Notes: generated by a model from the sequence alone, not told the origin. DNA of 64,000 nt from Paraburkholderia sp. BL25I1N1 (GCF_003002025.1 NZ_PVZB01000004.1:248001-312000); one strand, 5' to 3'; numbered from the stretch's first letter, positions 29,354 to 38,125 are shown. Translations and numbers: made by a program.

Positions 29354-30604
29354 ATGGCACTCATCGTACACAAATACGGCGGCACCTCGATGGGCTCGGT
29401 CGAGCGCATCAAGAACGTCGCCAAGCGCGTCGCGAAATGGCACAAGGCTGGCCACAAGATGGTCGTCGTGCCGTCGGCGATGTCCGGCGAAACCAACCGC
29501 TTGCTCGGTCTCGCGAAGGAAATCACCGGTCAGCCGAGCCCACGTGAACTCGACATGATTGCCGCCACGGGCGAGCAGGTCAGCTCGGGTCTGCTCGCCA
29601 TCGCGCTGCAGGAAGCCGGCGTCGACGCGGTCAGCTACGCCGGCTGGCAAGTGCCGGTCAAAACGGATAGCGCGTTCACGAAAGCGCGCATTAGCGAAAT
29701 CGACGGCGAGCGCGTGCTGCGCGATCTCGACGCGGGCAAGGTGGTGGTGATCACCGGCTTCCAGGGTATCGATCCTGACGGCAACATCACCACGCTCGGC
29801 CGCGGCGGTTCGGATACGTCGGCGGTCGCGGTCGCGGCTGCGTTGAAAGCCGATGAATGCCTGATTTACACGGACGTCGACGGCGTCTACACGACCGACC
29901 CGCGCGTGGTGGAAGAAGCGCGCCGGCTCGATCGCGTGACGTTCGAAGAAATGCTGGAAATGGCAAGCCTGGGTTCGAAGGTGCTGCAGATCCGCTCGGT
30001 GGAATTCGCCGGCAAATATCAGGTGAAGACACGTGTGTTGTCGAGCCTGACCGATCCGCTGATACCGCTCGACGCTGAAATGAAGTCGGGCACCCTGATT
30101 ACTTTTGAAGAAGACGAGACCATGGAAAAAGCAGTCATCTCGGGCATCGCGTTTCAGCGCGACGAAGCTCGTATCGCCGTGATGGGTGTGCCCGACAAGC
30201 CGGGCATCGCGTATCAGATTCTCGGCCCGGTGGCGGACGCGAATATCGACGTCGACATGATCATCCAGAACCAGAGCGTGGAAGGCAAAACGGCGTTCAC
30301 GTTCACGGTCGGCCGCGGCGACTATCAACGCGCCATGGACATCCTCACGAACCAGGTGAAAGGCCACGTGCAGGCCGAGCAGGTGCTGGGCGATCCGAAG
30401 GTGTCGAAGGTCTCGGTGGTGGGCGTCGGCATGCGCTCGCATGTGGGTATCGCGAGCACGATGTTCCGCACGCTGTCGGAAGAGGGCATCAACATCCAGA
30501 TGATCTCGACCTCCGAAATCAAGATATCGGTGCTGATCGACGAGAAGTACATGGAGCTCGCCGTGCGTGCGCTGCATAAAGCGTTCGAACTGGATCAGGC
30601 GTAA
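29354..30604 (+). CDS. lysC: Aspartate kinase
   Basis: A 416-residue aspartokinase of the short, non-fused type, phosphorylating aspartate at the head of lysine, threonine, methionine and diaminopimelate synthesis. The kinase motif is LIVHKYGGTSMGSVERIK at the start, with GFQGIDPDGNITTLGRGGSD and CLIYTDVDGVYTTDPR following. Two C-terminal ACT domains (about 265-410, e.g. VGVGMRSHVGIASTMFRTLS) are the usual site of feedback inhibition by lysine/threonine. The ATG was chosen at the family N-terminus; the open frame runs 39 codons further upstream. A terminator follows. Confidence 0.97.
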   Translation: MALIVHKYGGTSMGSVERIKNVAKRVAKWHKAGHKMVVVPSAMSGETNRLLGLAKEITGQPSPRELDMIAATGEQVSSGLLAIALQEAGVDAVSYAGWQVPVKTDSAFTKARISEIDGERVLRDLDAGKVVVITGFQGIDPDGNITTLGRGGSDTSAVAVAAALKADECLIYTDVDGVYTTDPRVVEEARRLDRVTFEEMLEMASLGSKVLQIRSVEFAGKYQVKTRVLSSLTDPLIPLDAEMKSGTLITFEEDETMEKAVISGIAFQRDEARIAVMGVPDKPGIAYQILGPVADANIDVDMIIQNQSVEGKTAFTFTVGRGDYQRAMDILTNQVKGHVQAEQVLGDPKVSKVSVVGVGMRSHVGIASTMFRTLSEEGINIQMISTSEIKISVLIDEKYMELAVRALHKAFELDQA

Positions 30605-30618
30605 GTGGTTTTGAATAG

Positions 30619-30650
30619 ACGGGGCGTGCAAGAGCGCCCCGTTTGTTTTG
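30619..30650 (+). terminator. Terminator after lysC
   Basis: ACGGGGCG and CGCCCCGT pair across a 7-base loop, followed by TTGTTTTG, a T-rich tail. Confidence 0.75.
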
Positions 30651-30724
30651 TGCGGCCGCGGTGACCTAGGGGAATAAATTGCGTCGCCAATGACGAAACT
30701 GGCACAAAAACTGTCCGCCAGACA

Positions 30725-30753
30725 TTGACCTTCGCGGTTCGGCCCGCTATTAT
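30725..30753 (+). promoter_or_regulatory. Sigma-70 promoter of tRNA-Ser
   Basis: TTGACC, 17-base spacer, TATTAT: nearly consensus, ending 42 bases before the mature tRNA 5' end. Confidence 0.8.
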
Positions 30754-30795
30754 CTTGGCTTCGTCGCGCTGACTCCCTGCGCGACCGAAAGTTTG

Positions 30796-30889
30796 GGAGA
30801 CGTGGCCGAGAGGTCGAAGGCACTCCCCTGCTAAGGGAGCATCTGGGCCAAAACCTGGATCGAGGGTTCGAATCCCTCCGTCTCCGCCA
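30796..30889 (+). tRNA. tRNA-Ser (anticodon GCU)
   Basis: A 94-base class II tRNA: acceptor GGAGACG pairs with CGTCTCC, the variable arm is long, TTCGAATC lies in the T loop and CCA is encoded. The anticodon GCT is at 30830-30832 between stem halves CTCCC and GGGAG. It decodes AGC/AGU. It has its own promoter and a strong terminator directly behind it. Confidence 0.97.
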
Positions 30890-30903
30890 GAAGTGGTAGA
30901 GAG

Positions 30904-30943
30904 AACCCCGCAGAGTCTAGGCTCTGCGGGGTTTTTGTTTTTT
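30904..30943 (+). terminator. Terminator after tRNA-Ser
   Basis: AACCCCGCAGAG and CTCTGCGGGGTT form a long stem around TCTAGG, followed by TTTTTGTTTTTTT. Confidence 0.9.
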
Positions 30944-31037
30944 TGGGTATTGCAGTTCAAACGGATCAGCACGACAACGGTTCGCTTCACCCTCGTTCGC
31001 AGCGATACGCGCAGTCCAGTTCTCCCGCAACCAACAT

Positions 31038-31949
31038 TTAGCTCAGCTTGTAAATCGCCGCGGCCGTGTCATGCAGAAGTCTTCGCTGCTCCGAAACGCT
31101 GAATTCCGCTATCACCTCAAAGTACGCGCGATACAGCTTTTCGAAGCTGCAGGCCAGCTTGCTTATTGGCATATGACTGGCAAACATGCATCGACCGGGG
31201 CCGAAGACTTCAATGGTTTCCAGTATCCAGGGCCGGACCTGAGCGACCGTCCAATGAATGCCGAAGATGCACTCCAGCCCGAATATTTTCACTGCCACAT
31301 TGGGACACGCGCTCACCGCGTTCATTTCACGTTTCCACGCCGCTCGGCCTTCGCTGGTCAGGTCAAGTGGCCAGCCCATGACGGGCAGCACGAACTGAGT
31401 GTCGGGAAACGCAGTCGCCAGCGAAGCAAGTTCGGGCAGTTGTGGCGCGAACATTTCGAGTTCGCAAATCACGCCACGTCCGCGCAGCGACGCGAGTCCG
31501 CGTCGCCATGCCTGGTCCGACATGAGGTCCGGCCTTGGCGCATAGCGAAGCAGCGGGTTCGCCGGATGCCAGCCCAGATGCTGGCGAACGCAACGGATCC
31601 GTTGCGCTGACGAATACGCGTCTAGTGTGGCCGGCAGATCAGGACTCGAAAAATCGACCAGAGCGATGATGCCGTCGGGGCGTCGTGTCGCGTCCGCCAG
31701 TTCCTGTGCCCAGCCTGCCTCGCCCACCGGATCGGTCGACATGAATTCCGCCCAGACTGTGCCGACGACATTTAACGCGCTCGTGTCGCGCGCGTAGTCG
31801 TCGGGTAAGTAGATGCGGGGGAGCGCGCCGTAATCGCCGACGAGCGCTTCGAAGCCTTCGCTGCGCGTCGCGAAGACGGGATAAAGGAAGCGTCGGGCGT
31901 CGTAGAAGTGTTGGTGACAGTCAAGGATCGGCAGGGCGGCGCAGTCCAT
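31038..31949 (-). CDS. Lactonase-like TIM-barrel hydrolase (amidohydrolase 2 family)
   Basis: A 303-residue protein of the COG3618-type metal-dependent hydrolases (relatives of L-fuconolactonase and similar sugar lactonases). The first metal motif D-x-H-x-H is intact: ILDCHQHFYDARRFLYPV with H12 and H14, followed by RCVRQHLGWHP. The late motif, usually FGSDWP with a catalytic Asp, reads MFASHMPISK with His259 instead, as part of a C-terminus that otherwise fits. It closes a minus-strand cluster with a porin, a GH31 glycosidase and an MFS transporter, so a role in sugar-acid or lactone breakdown is inferred. The start ATG has GGAGAC upstream; an 86-base longer reading is unlikely. Confidence 0.8.
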   Translation of the reverse strand: MDCAALPILDCHQHFYDARRFLYPVFATRSEGFEALVGDYGALPRIYLPDDYARDTSALNVVGTVWAEFMSTDPVGEAGWAQELADATRRPDGIIALVDFSSPDLPATLDAYSSAQRIRCVRQHLGWHPANPLLRYAPRPDLMSDQAWRRGLASLRGRGVICELEMFAPQLPELASLATAFPDTQFVLPVMGWPLDLTSEGRAAWKREMNAVSACPNVAVKIFGLECIFGIHWTVAQVRPWILETIEVFGPGRCMFASHMPISKLACSFEKLYRAYFEVIAEFSVSEQRRLLHDTAAAIYKLS

Positions 31950-32107
31950 CGTCCAGGTCTCCGTACGAGAGCCGGCACTGAAGCACAGTGCCTGTCCAGC
32001 GAGGTTAGCACGAGTCGCTTCTGCATCCCGCGAAGTCCCTCGGCGTGTTCTTGCAGCCGATTCTCTTCGCGGGTTCACCGTCGCTTAATTGCCTCTTCAG
32101 GTCGCCC

Positions 32108-33292
32108 TCAAAACGCGTGCCTCAACCCCACCGTCCCGACAAACTGCGAAGGTCCCGATGACGGCGTCGTATTCTGCGAATCCCCGACCACGGCCACCGC
32201 GTCAGTGATGCTCGTGGCGCCGCCCGCCGCGATCAGCGTCTTGCCGCGCGCGAGCTGATATGCTTCCAGTGCGTACAACGTGGTGCGCGCCGAGAGGTTA
32301 TAGGTCTGCTCCAGCGAAATCTGGTGATAACGCGCCGGATCGCTCATGCCATTCGCCTTGCTTGCGCGCGTATAGCTGTAGCCGGCGCCGACGATCACCG
32401 CCGGCGTAATCCGATACGTCGAAATCACGCCGTACGTGTTGAATACCGCTTCGCCGGCAAATAGCGAACCGGAGCCCGGCGCATACTGAACGTTCGAATA
32501 GTTGACGCCGACCATCAGGTCCCGCAGGTTATAACGAGCGGCCGCGGCGAACAGTTGCGCGCTGCGTGCCGTCGCATAACCGCTATTCACCGGCGAGTTG
32601 ATGGCGAAGGTGCCGAGCGCCGCGCTCGTCGCAATGTCTTTCAGCTTGACATAGCCCGCCGCGACCGCGAACGGCTTGTAGTCGTAGCGAAACGCCGCGC
32701 TGAAATTGCTGCCGTTGGCCACGCTGCCCGGCACGCCGCCCAAGCCGTATTGCGCGCTAAATTGCAGGCCGGCGATGTTCGGCGATAGATAGGTTACCGA
32801 ATTATTGAAGCGCAGCGTGGTGTCGAGCGCATCGACATCGCCTGGGTGCGCGCCGGTGGCGCCGGTCAGCACGCCGGTCGGCCCGAGTGCGCCGACCATC
32901 TGGAAGTAGGGGGTGTATTGACGGCCGAGCGTGAAGGTCCCGTACCGGCCGTTGCTCAGCCCGACATAGGCCTGCCGATTGAATAGGAAACCCGCGCTGC
33001 TCTGCGCGCCCGTCAGCGAGTTGAAGCCGCTCTCCAGCCGGAAAATCGCTTTCGTGCCGCCGCCGATGTCTTCCGAACCGAGCAAGCCGAACTTGCTCGC
33101 CTGCAGGTTGCCCTGACTCATGTAGAAGTTGGCGTGACCGCGCTGATTGCTGACATAGGTGAACGCGTTATCGACGACACCGTACAACGTGACGCTGCTT
33201 TGCGCCGTCGCGTCGCTCGACAGCGCGGCGCCCGCGAACGGCAGGCACGAGAGGACGAGTGCGCGCGTACGCGCACGCTTGAATGAGTTCAT
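32108..33292 (-). CDS. Outer-membrane porin, Burkholderia type
   Basis: A 394-residue trimeric-porin family protein. A signal peptide (ALVLSCLPFAGAALSSDATA|QSS) precedes SSVTLYGVVDNAFTYVSNQR, the classic first strand of Betaproteobacterial porins. LLGSEDIGGGTKAIFRLESG and the YVGLSNGRYGTFTLGRQYTP loop follow. The chain ends with FVGTVGLRHAF, with the terminal Phe recognised by the BAM machinery. It should let small solutes cross the outer membrane. Position between the GH31 glycosidase and the lactonase-like gene suggests it imports the cluster's substrate, but substrate choice cannot be read from sequence. Confidence 0.93.
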   Translation of the reverse strand: MNSFKRARTRALVLSCLPFAGAALSSDATAQSSVTLYGVVDNAFTYVSNQRGHANFYMSQGNLQASKFGLLGSEDIGGGTKAIFRLESGFNSLTGAQSSAGFLFNRQAYVGLSNGRYGTFTLGRQYTPYFQMVGALGPTGVLTGATGAHPGDVDALDTTLRFNNSVTYLSPNIAGLQFSAQYGLGGVPGSVANGSNFSAAFRYDYKPFAVAAGYVKLKDIATSAALGTFAINSPVNSGYATARSAQLFAAAARYNLRDLMVGVNYSNVQYAPGSGSLFAGEAVFNTYGVISTYRITPAVIVGAGYSYTRASKANGMSDPARYHQISLEQTYNLSARTTLYALEAYQLARGKTLIAAGGATSITDAVAVVGDSQNTTPSSGPSQFVGTVGLRHAF

Positions 33293-33355
33293 CGCTTGCA
33301 GGTCTCCGGATTAGATGAGCGGCCTGAGTGCTTCAGGCCGGTGATGCGGGCTTGT

Positions 33356-35779
33356 TTAGTGGGCCATGGAAATCGTCAGGCATCGCCAGCCGTCGGCGGT
33401 GTGATCGGCCACGAGCGCGCCGCCGATGCATTCGACCGCGCGCGCTTCGTCCTTCGGCACAAAGATCCGGACTTCGCGCTGCGGCTGCGGCATCCAGCCT
33501 TCGCGTTCGACCGAGACGCGCAAGGTGCTCGCGTCGCCGGCCAGCGTGATGTGCCAGCGGCCTTGTGCGCCTTCTCGCCAGGCTTCGCTCTCGCCGTCGT
33601 CTTCGACGCAGCCGCCGCGCGTGGTGCCAACGCCGGCATGCGGCACGGCGATGAACGCGCGTTCGTCGGCGGGGCGGCCGAAGTGTTGTTCAGCCACGTT
33701 CAATGGAATCACGCTGCCCTCGCGCAGCAGGATCACCGGCTGCTCGAACGGCGCGGGCAGGTTCACGGTCTGGCCGCCGTCGAACGTTTCGCCGCCCCAG
33801 TACGCCACCCAGCGCGAGCCGGACGGCAGATACACGTCACGCGTCGACTGGCCCGCGTCGACCACCGGCGCGACCAGCATCGAGGAACCGAGCATCATGT
33901 CGTCGCCGTCCACGAGGCAGCGCGGGTCGCGGGGAAACTCGGCGAACATCGGGCGCAAGACGGGTTCGTAGGCACTGTGAGACTGCCAGAGCAACTCGTA
34001 CAGGTAAGGAATGAAGCGGTAGCGCAGTTTGATCAGCGCGGCAACCTGCGGCGTGATTTCGGGGTACATCCACGGTTCATTGACGGTGCCATCGTCGTTC
34101 CACGAATGAATGCTGAAGCGCGGCAGGAAGATGCCGAACGCGACCCAGCGCGCGAACAGTTCCGGGCCCGGCGCCGGGCCGGAGAATCCGCCGATGTCGT
34201 GGCCGCTGTTGGAGATGCCGGACATGGCTAGGCCGAGGCCCATCTTCAGATTGAAGCGCAGCGTTTCCCACGACGTGTAATTGTCGCCGGACCAGGTCTG
34301 CACATAGCGATGCATGCCGACGCCGCCCGAACGCGACACGAGAAAGGGCCGCTTCTCAGGCGCGTGCTCGCGCTGCGCGTCGTGCGACGCGCGCATCATC
34401 AATTGCGTTTGCAGCACCTTGGCCTCGCGCGCCGGATACGCCGCGCCGAAGCCGCGTGCGATCGCGTCGGGCGACCAGATCTCGAATTCGTTGTTGTCGT
34501 TCCACGTGGCCGCGATGCCGTGTTTCAGGAGACTGTCCTTGACGCGCGCCTTCCACCAGTCGATGGTGTCGGGATTGGTGAAATCCAGATACGCGCCCAC
34601 TTCGTCCCAGAACTGCACCCAGGCAGGATTGCCGTCGCGCGACTCGATCAGCAGGCCGGCTCGGGCAACGTCCGCGAAGGCGGGATGGTCCTGCAGCAGG
34701 CAAGGTTTGATGTTCGCGCACAGACGCACGCCGTGGTCGAGATAGCTCTGCACGAAGCCGTCGATATCTGGAAACTTCTCGTGATTCCAGTTGAACACGT
34801 AGCGCTTCGCGCCAATTGACGTATAGCCCGACGACAGATGGAACGAATCGCACAGCACGTCGTGTTCGCCGCATCGTTCGATGAATTCGCCCATGCGTTG
34901 CTGCGCGTCGGGCGCATCGGTGTAGCTCATCGTCGAGCCGGAATAGCCGAGTCCCCACTTCGGCATCCACGCCGGCCGTCCGGTCAGCCATGTAAAACGA
35001 CGCACCGCGTGCAGGGGCGTGCCCGCCGACGCGATGAAGTAATAGTCGAGATCGCCATGCTCGGCGACGAAGTGGCGGTAGTGGCCGTGATAGTTGTCCA
35101 GCTCGCGGCCCATGTCGAAGCGGCAATCGGCGAGCGTGTCGTAGAAAAGTCCGAAGCCCGTCGACGTCTGCGGCTGCCAGGTCACGTAGAACGGGATGTG
35201 CTTGTAGAGCGGATCGGTGGTGCGCGCGCTGTAGCCCATCGCGTCGATATTGCGCATCTCGTAGCTTTGCTGCGCGCGATCCAGCGAACCGGCGCGCTCG
35301 CCGAGGCCGACATACATTTCGTCCCGGCGCCGCTCGATGTAGTGATACACGCGCTCGCCCCACCAGCCGAAGTTATACGCCTGCGTCTTGCGATCGCTCA
35401 TCACGCGCTGCCATGCGCCGTCGTGCAGGATGTCCCACGTGCAGAAACCGCCGTCGAGCGTGACCGTCAGGCGGATGCGCGCCGTTTCGATCACCACCTG
35501 TTGCGCGTCGCTCGATACCTCGAATGGCGGCGGCGTGAAGCCGCGCAGGTCGCGCCGCTCGCGCCCTTCGAGCGCGACGTCGTCTTCGCCCGGCGCAATC
35601 GACCAGGTGCGCGGCCCGTGCAGTTCGCCGTCAGGCAGCACGAGCACGCGGATGATGTCTTCGGCGAGCACGAACAGTTCGATCCGGCACGGCGCCTGCG
35701 CGGCGAGGACGATGTGATTGCCGGTCTGTGTCGACAGCGAGAAGCGCGGCGGGTGCTTCAGATTCGTCGGTGAATGCAT
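33356..35779 (-). CDS. Glycoside hydrolase family 31 (alpha-glycosidase)
   Basis: An 807-residue GH31 retaining alpha-glycosidase with no clear signal peptide, so probably cytosolic. An N-terminal beta-sandwich covers about residues 1-265. The catalytic barrel (about 270-620) contains MPKWGLGYSGSTMSYTDA, the nucleophile in ATWNDNNEFEIW (D428) and the acid/base in YVQTWSGDNYTSWETLRFN (D499). AMSGISNSGHDIGGFSG follows, and C-terminal beta domains end the chain. The family includes alpha-glucosidases, alpha-xylosidases and sulfoquinovosidases; the WNDNNE variant does not settle the choice. It starts 26 bases after the MFS gene, implying coupled uptake and hydrolysis. Confidence 0.9.
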   Translation of the reverse strand: MHSPTNLKHPPRFSLSTQTGNHIVLAAQAPCRIELFVLAEDIIRVLVLPDGELHGPRTWSIAPGEDDVALEGRERRDLRGFTPPPFEVSSDAQQVVIETARIRLTVTLDGGFCTWDILHDGAWQRVMSDRKTQAYNFGWWGERVYHYIERRRDEMYVGLGERAGSLDRAQQSYEMRNIDAMGYSARTTDPLYKHIPFYVTWQPQTSTGFGLFYDTLADCRFDMGRELDNYHGHYRHFVAEHGDLDYYFIASAGTPLHAVRRFTWLTGRPAWMPKWGLGYSGSTMSYTDAPDAQQRMGEFIERCGEHDVLCDSFHLSSGYTSIGAKRYVFNWNHEKFPDIDGFVQSYLDHGVRLCANIKPCLLQDHPAFADVARAGLLIESRDGNPAWVQFWDEVGAYLDFTNPDTIDWWKARVKDSLLKHGIAATWNDNNEFEIWSPDAIARGFGAAYPAREAKVLQTQLMMRASHDAQREHAPEKRPFLVSRSGGVGMHRYVQTWSGDNYTSWETLRFNLKMGLGLAMSGISNSGHDIGGFSGPAPGPELFARWVAFGIFLPRFSIHSWNDDGTVNEPWMYPEITPQVAALIKLRYRFIPYLYELLWQSHSAYEPVLRPMFAEFPRDPRCLVDGDDMMLGSSMLVAPVVDAGQSTRDVYLPSGSRWVAYWGGETFDGGQTVNLPAPFEQPVILLREGSVIPLNVAEQHFGRPADERAFIAVPHAGVGTTRGGCVEDDGESEAWREGAQGRWHITLAGDASTLRVSVEREGWMPQPQREVRIFVPKDEARAVECIGGALVADHTADGWRCLTISMAH

Positions 35780-35803
35780 GATGTGTCTTCGATTCGATTG
35801 AGG

Positions 35804-37090
35804 TCACGCAGCGGGGCTGGCGCTGCTATCGGTTTGATGCGGACGCGCGTCGCGGGTCACGCCGCGCATCAGGATGATCAGCAGCGTGGCGCCGATCAGA
35901 TCGAAAGCGCCGAGTGCGCCGAAGAGCGGCGTGTAGCCGATCGAATCGGCAAGGGCGCCCACCAGCAGCGAAAAGCCGAGGCCGCCGATCCACGCGGACA
36001 TGCCCGCAAAACCGGCGACAGTGCCGACTTCGCTGGGATCGAACACGTCGGCGGCGAGCGTATTCACGAGCGCCGAGATCATCTGGTGCGCGAAGCCGCC
36101 CACGCAGAAGAGCGCAATGGCCTGATACGGCGACGCGACGAGACCGATGCACGCGGGTCCGAGCATCATGAGCGCGCCGAGCACGACGCCCGCGATGCGC
36201 GACCAGATCAGCGGCACACGCAGATGCTTCATCAGGAACGGCGACAGGTAACCGCCGAACAAGCCGCCCAGATCGGCGGCGAGAAAGGGCAGCCACGCGA
36301 ACATCGCGATCTGCTTCAGATCCATATGGCGTTGTGTGGCGAGATACAGGGGAATCCAGAAGCTGAATGTCTGCCAGGCCGGTTCGGCGAAAAAACGTGC
36401 CTGGGCGATCGCCCAGAAGCGGCGCGTGCGCAGCACTTCGCGGATGCTGCGCCGCTGCGGCGCGCCCGGCGTCTGGCCGCCGACGATCGTCTCGCGCTCC
36501 GCCTCGCTGATGCGGGCGTGCTCAGTCGGCGATCGGTACAGCAGATACCAGGCAGCGGCCCAGACGAAGCCGAGTGCGCCGGTCACGGCAAAGGCGCTTT
36601 GCCAGCCGTATCGCAACGAGAGAAACACGACAAGCGGGGGAGCTAGCAGCGAACCCAGCGAGGTGCCCGCATTGAAGTAGCCTACCGCGACGGACTTCTC
36701 GCGATTGGGAAACCATTCGGCGACCACCTTCATGCCCGCGGGAATAGCGACGGCTTCGGTCAGGCCCATGAGTCCGCGCAAAGCCGCGAGCGAAAGCCAG
36801 CCGCTCGCGAAGCCGTGCAGCACGCCTGTCAGCGACCACAGGCAGGCGAATAGCGCAAAGCCGAGCCGCAACCCGATCAGATCGATGATCAGCCCGCAGA
36901 TGGGCTGCATGATCGTGTAGCCGACCTGAAAGGCGCCCACTACGTACGAGTATTGCTGCGTGCTCATGTGCAGCAACTTCATCAACTCCGGCGCCATCAC
37001 GCCGAGTGCGTTGCGCGACAGGTAGTTGACGATCGTCCCGAGACACACGAGCGCGATGATCCACCAGCGCAAACCAATGATTGTTTTCAA
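35804..37090 (-). CDS. MFS transporter, anion:cation symporter (hexuronate-type)
   Basis: A 428-residue inner-membrane protein with 12 predicted helices. LRWWIIALVCLGTIVNYLSR at the start and the loop YTIMQPICGLIIDLIGLRLG match the ACS group (ExuT, GudP relatives), which carry sugar acids with protons. EWFPNREKSVAVGYFNAGTS is the group's signature loop. As the first gene of the minus-strand cluster with GH31, porin and lactonase-like genes, it likely imports an oligosaccharide or sugar acid; this is inference. The region upstream contains palindromes suggestive of operators, and no regulator gene adjoins it. Confidence 0.88.
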   Translation of the reverse strand: MKTIIGLRWWIIALVCLGTIVNYLSRNALGVMAPELMKLLHMSTQQYSYVVGAFQVGYTIMQPICGLIIDLIGLRLGFALFACLWSLTGVLHGFASGWLSLAALRGLMGLTEAVAIPAGMKVVAEWFPNREKSVAVGYFNAGTSLGSLLAPPLVVFLSLRYGWQSAFAVTGALGFVWAAAWYLLYRSPTEHARISEAERETIVGGQTPGAPQRRSIREVLRTRRFWAIAQARFFAEPAWQTFSFWIPLYLATQRHMDLKQIAMFAWLPFLAADLGGLFGGYLSPFLMKHLRVPLIWSRIAGVVLGALMMLGPACIGLVASPYQAIALFCVGGFAHQMISALVNTLAADVFDPSEVGTVAGFAGMSAWIGGLGFSLLVGALADSIGYTPLFGALGAFDLIGATLLIILMRGVTRDARPHQTDSSASPAA

Positions 37091-37176
37091 AATCTGTCTC
37101 CATACGCGAAGTGTTCGGTGGCTGGCCGTTGGGAAGGCGGTTGTGCGCGAATTCGAACATTTATCTTCGTTTAGTG

Positions 37177-37195
37177 TCAGTCATCGTATCACTGA
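37177..37195. promoter_or_regulatory. Candidate operator, imperfect palindrome
   Basis: TCAGTCAT-CGT-ATCACTGA: 8-base arms with one mismatch around a 3-base centre, 87 bases upstream of the MFS start. Spacing and size suit a dimeric repressor; no family is assigned. Confidence 0.45.
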
Positions 37196-37329
37196 TATCG
37201 CTGCAGAATACTAGGGGAAAACCATGCATTCAGATCGAGTTATGCAGGGAATTGTCAATGAAACAGGTCTTTGGGTGATGTGCGACCGGGTAGATGTCGG
37301 ACAACCGGCTACTTCTTGATTTTTCTGTC

Positions 37330-37356
37330 AATGTTCTTTCGAACATCGAATGTTCG
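37330..37356. promoter_or_regulatory. Candidate operator, perfect palindrome with extra half-site
   Basis: CGAACAT-CGA-ATGTTCG at 37340-37356 is a perfect 7+3+7 inverted repeat. An extra ATGTTC half-site lies at 37331-37336, and another CGAACAT sits about 180 bases away, next to the MFS gene. The repetition argues for cooperative regulator binding. Confidence 0.55.
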
Positions 37357-37777
37357 TTTCGCGCATGGGACGCAAATGCCGGATCGCTGGGCGTGTTTGC
37401 GGTGGCGACCGTGTGTTGATGCCGTCAACTTGTCTTGAGGTAGGAGCCGGCTCGACTGGCGTCTCGAAATCGGCAGCACTCGAACCGTGCCAGGCGGATC
37501 AGAACGTCTCTGTGTCGAGGCAGGGCAGGGCATTGAGGAAATAGTAATTCGATATCCTACGGATTTCGTCCGCGCTGCGAACAGAGCCGCCTCGCGCTTG
37601 GCCCGCTCCGATTACAACGCCACCGCCTTTTCACCAAAAGCATGTCCGATGTAACGAGACGTAACCGCGCGGCGATGCGTGCGATGTTATGCATCAGTTA
37701 TTACAAAGTTGAAATACGCGGTGCGGCGCCTTGCGCTATATTTCCGCCAACAACACATTCTTCTAAAAGGGTGATCG

Positions 37778-38125
37778 ATGAAGTCCGCTCGTCTTGTTCC
37801 ACTTTTGATCGGGGTTTTCGCACTGGGTGCGTCGGGTGCCGCAATGGCCGGCGGTGTCAACATCGGCGTCAACATCGGTATTCCCGCGCCGGTCTACGTC
37901 GCGCCGGCACCGGTATACGCACCGCCGCCGCCGCCTCCTCCGCCGGTCATTTATCAACCGGCACCCGTCTACTACGGCGGCCCGGCGGTCGTGATCGGCT
38001 GGCATGGCGACCGCTACTGGGACGGCCGCCGCTACTGGGGGCGCGACGACTGGTATCGTCATCATCCCCCGGGCCATTACAACTACGGCCGGGACCATTA
38101 CGACAATCATCGCGGCTGGCACTAA
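37778..38125 (+). CDS. Small secreted PXPV-type, Pro/Tyr/His-rich protein
   Basis: A 115-residue exported protein. The signal is MKSARLVPLLIGVFALGASG followed by AAMA|GGV. The mature chain has a V-N-I-G repeat, then APVYVAPAPVYAPPPP, the PXPV repeat seen in short secreted proteins of Betaproteobacteria. The C-terminal part is rich in Trp, Tyr, His and Arg (WHGDRYWDGRRYWGRDDWYR, then HHPPGHYNYG). Function is unknown; the His/Tyr-rich end could bind metal or cell wall, but that is a guess. AAAGGG precedes the ATG and a strong terminator follows, so it is transcribed alone. Confidence 0.82.
   Translation: MKSARLVPLLIGVFALGASGAAMAGGVNIGVNIGIPAPVYVAPAPVYAPPPPPPPPVIYQPAPVYYGGPAVVIGWHGDRYWDGRRYWGRDDWYRHHPPGHYNYGRDHYDNHRGWH

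Larger units (their letters stand above)
37091..37777. other. Regulatory intergenic region of the sugar locus
   Basis: 687 bases, less GC-rich than its surroundings, without a convincing gene. It separates the MFS gene (minus) from the PXPV gene (plus). It holds two palindromes annotated separately, a lone CGAACAT half-site at 37154-37160, an EcoRI-like CGAATTCG palindrome beside it, and TTGACA on the minus strand at 37254-37259 that might be a -35 box for the MFS operon. Confidence 0.5.

Noticed and set aside
30796..30943. tRNA-Ser locus as a mobile-element attachment site
   Set aside because: No integrase, no direct repeat of the tRNA 3' end and no phage-like gene lies in the downstream 7 kb; the neighbours are metabolic.
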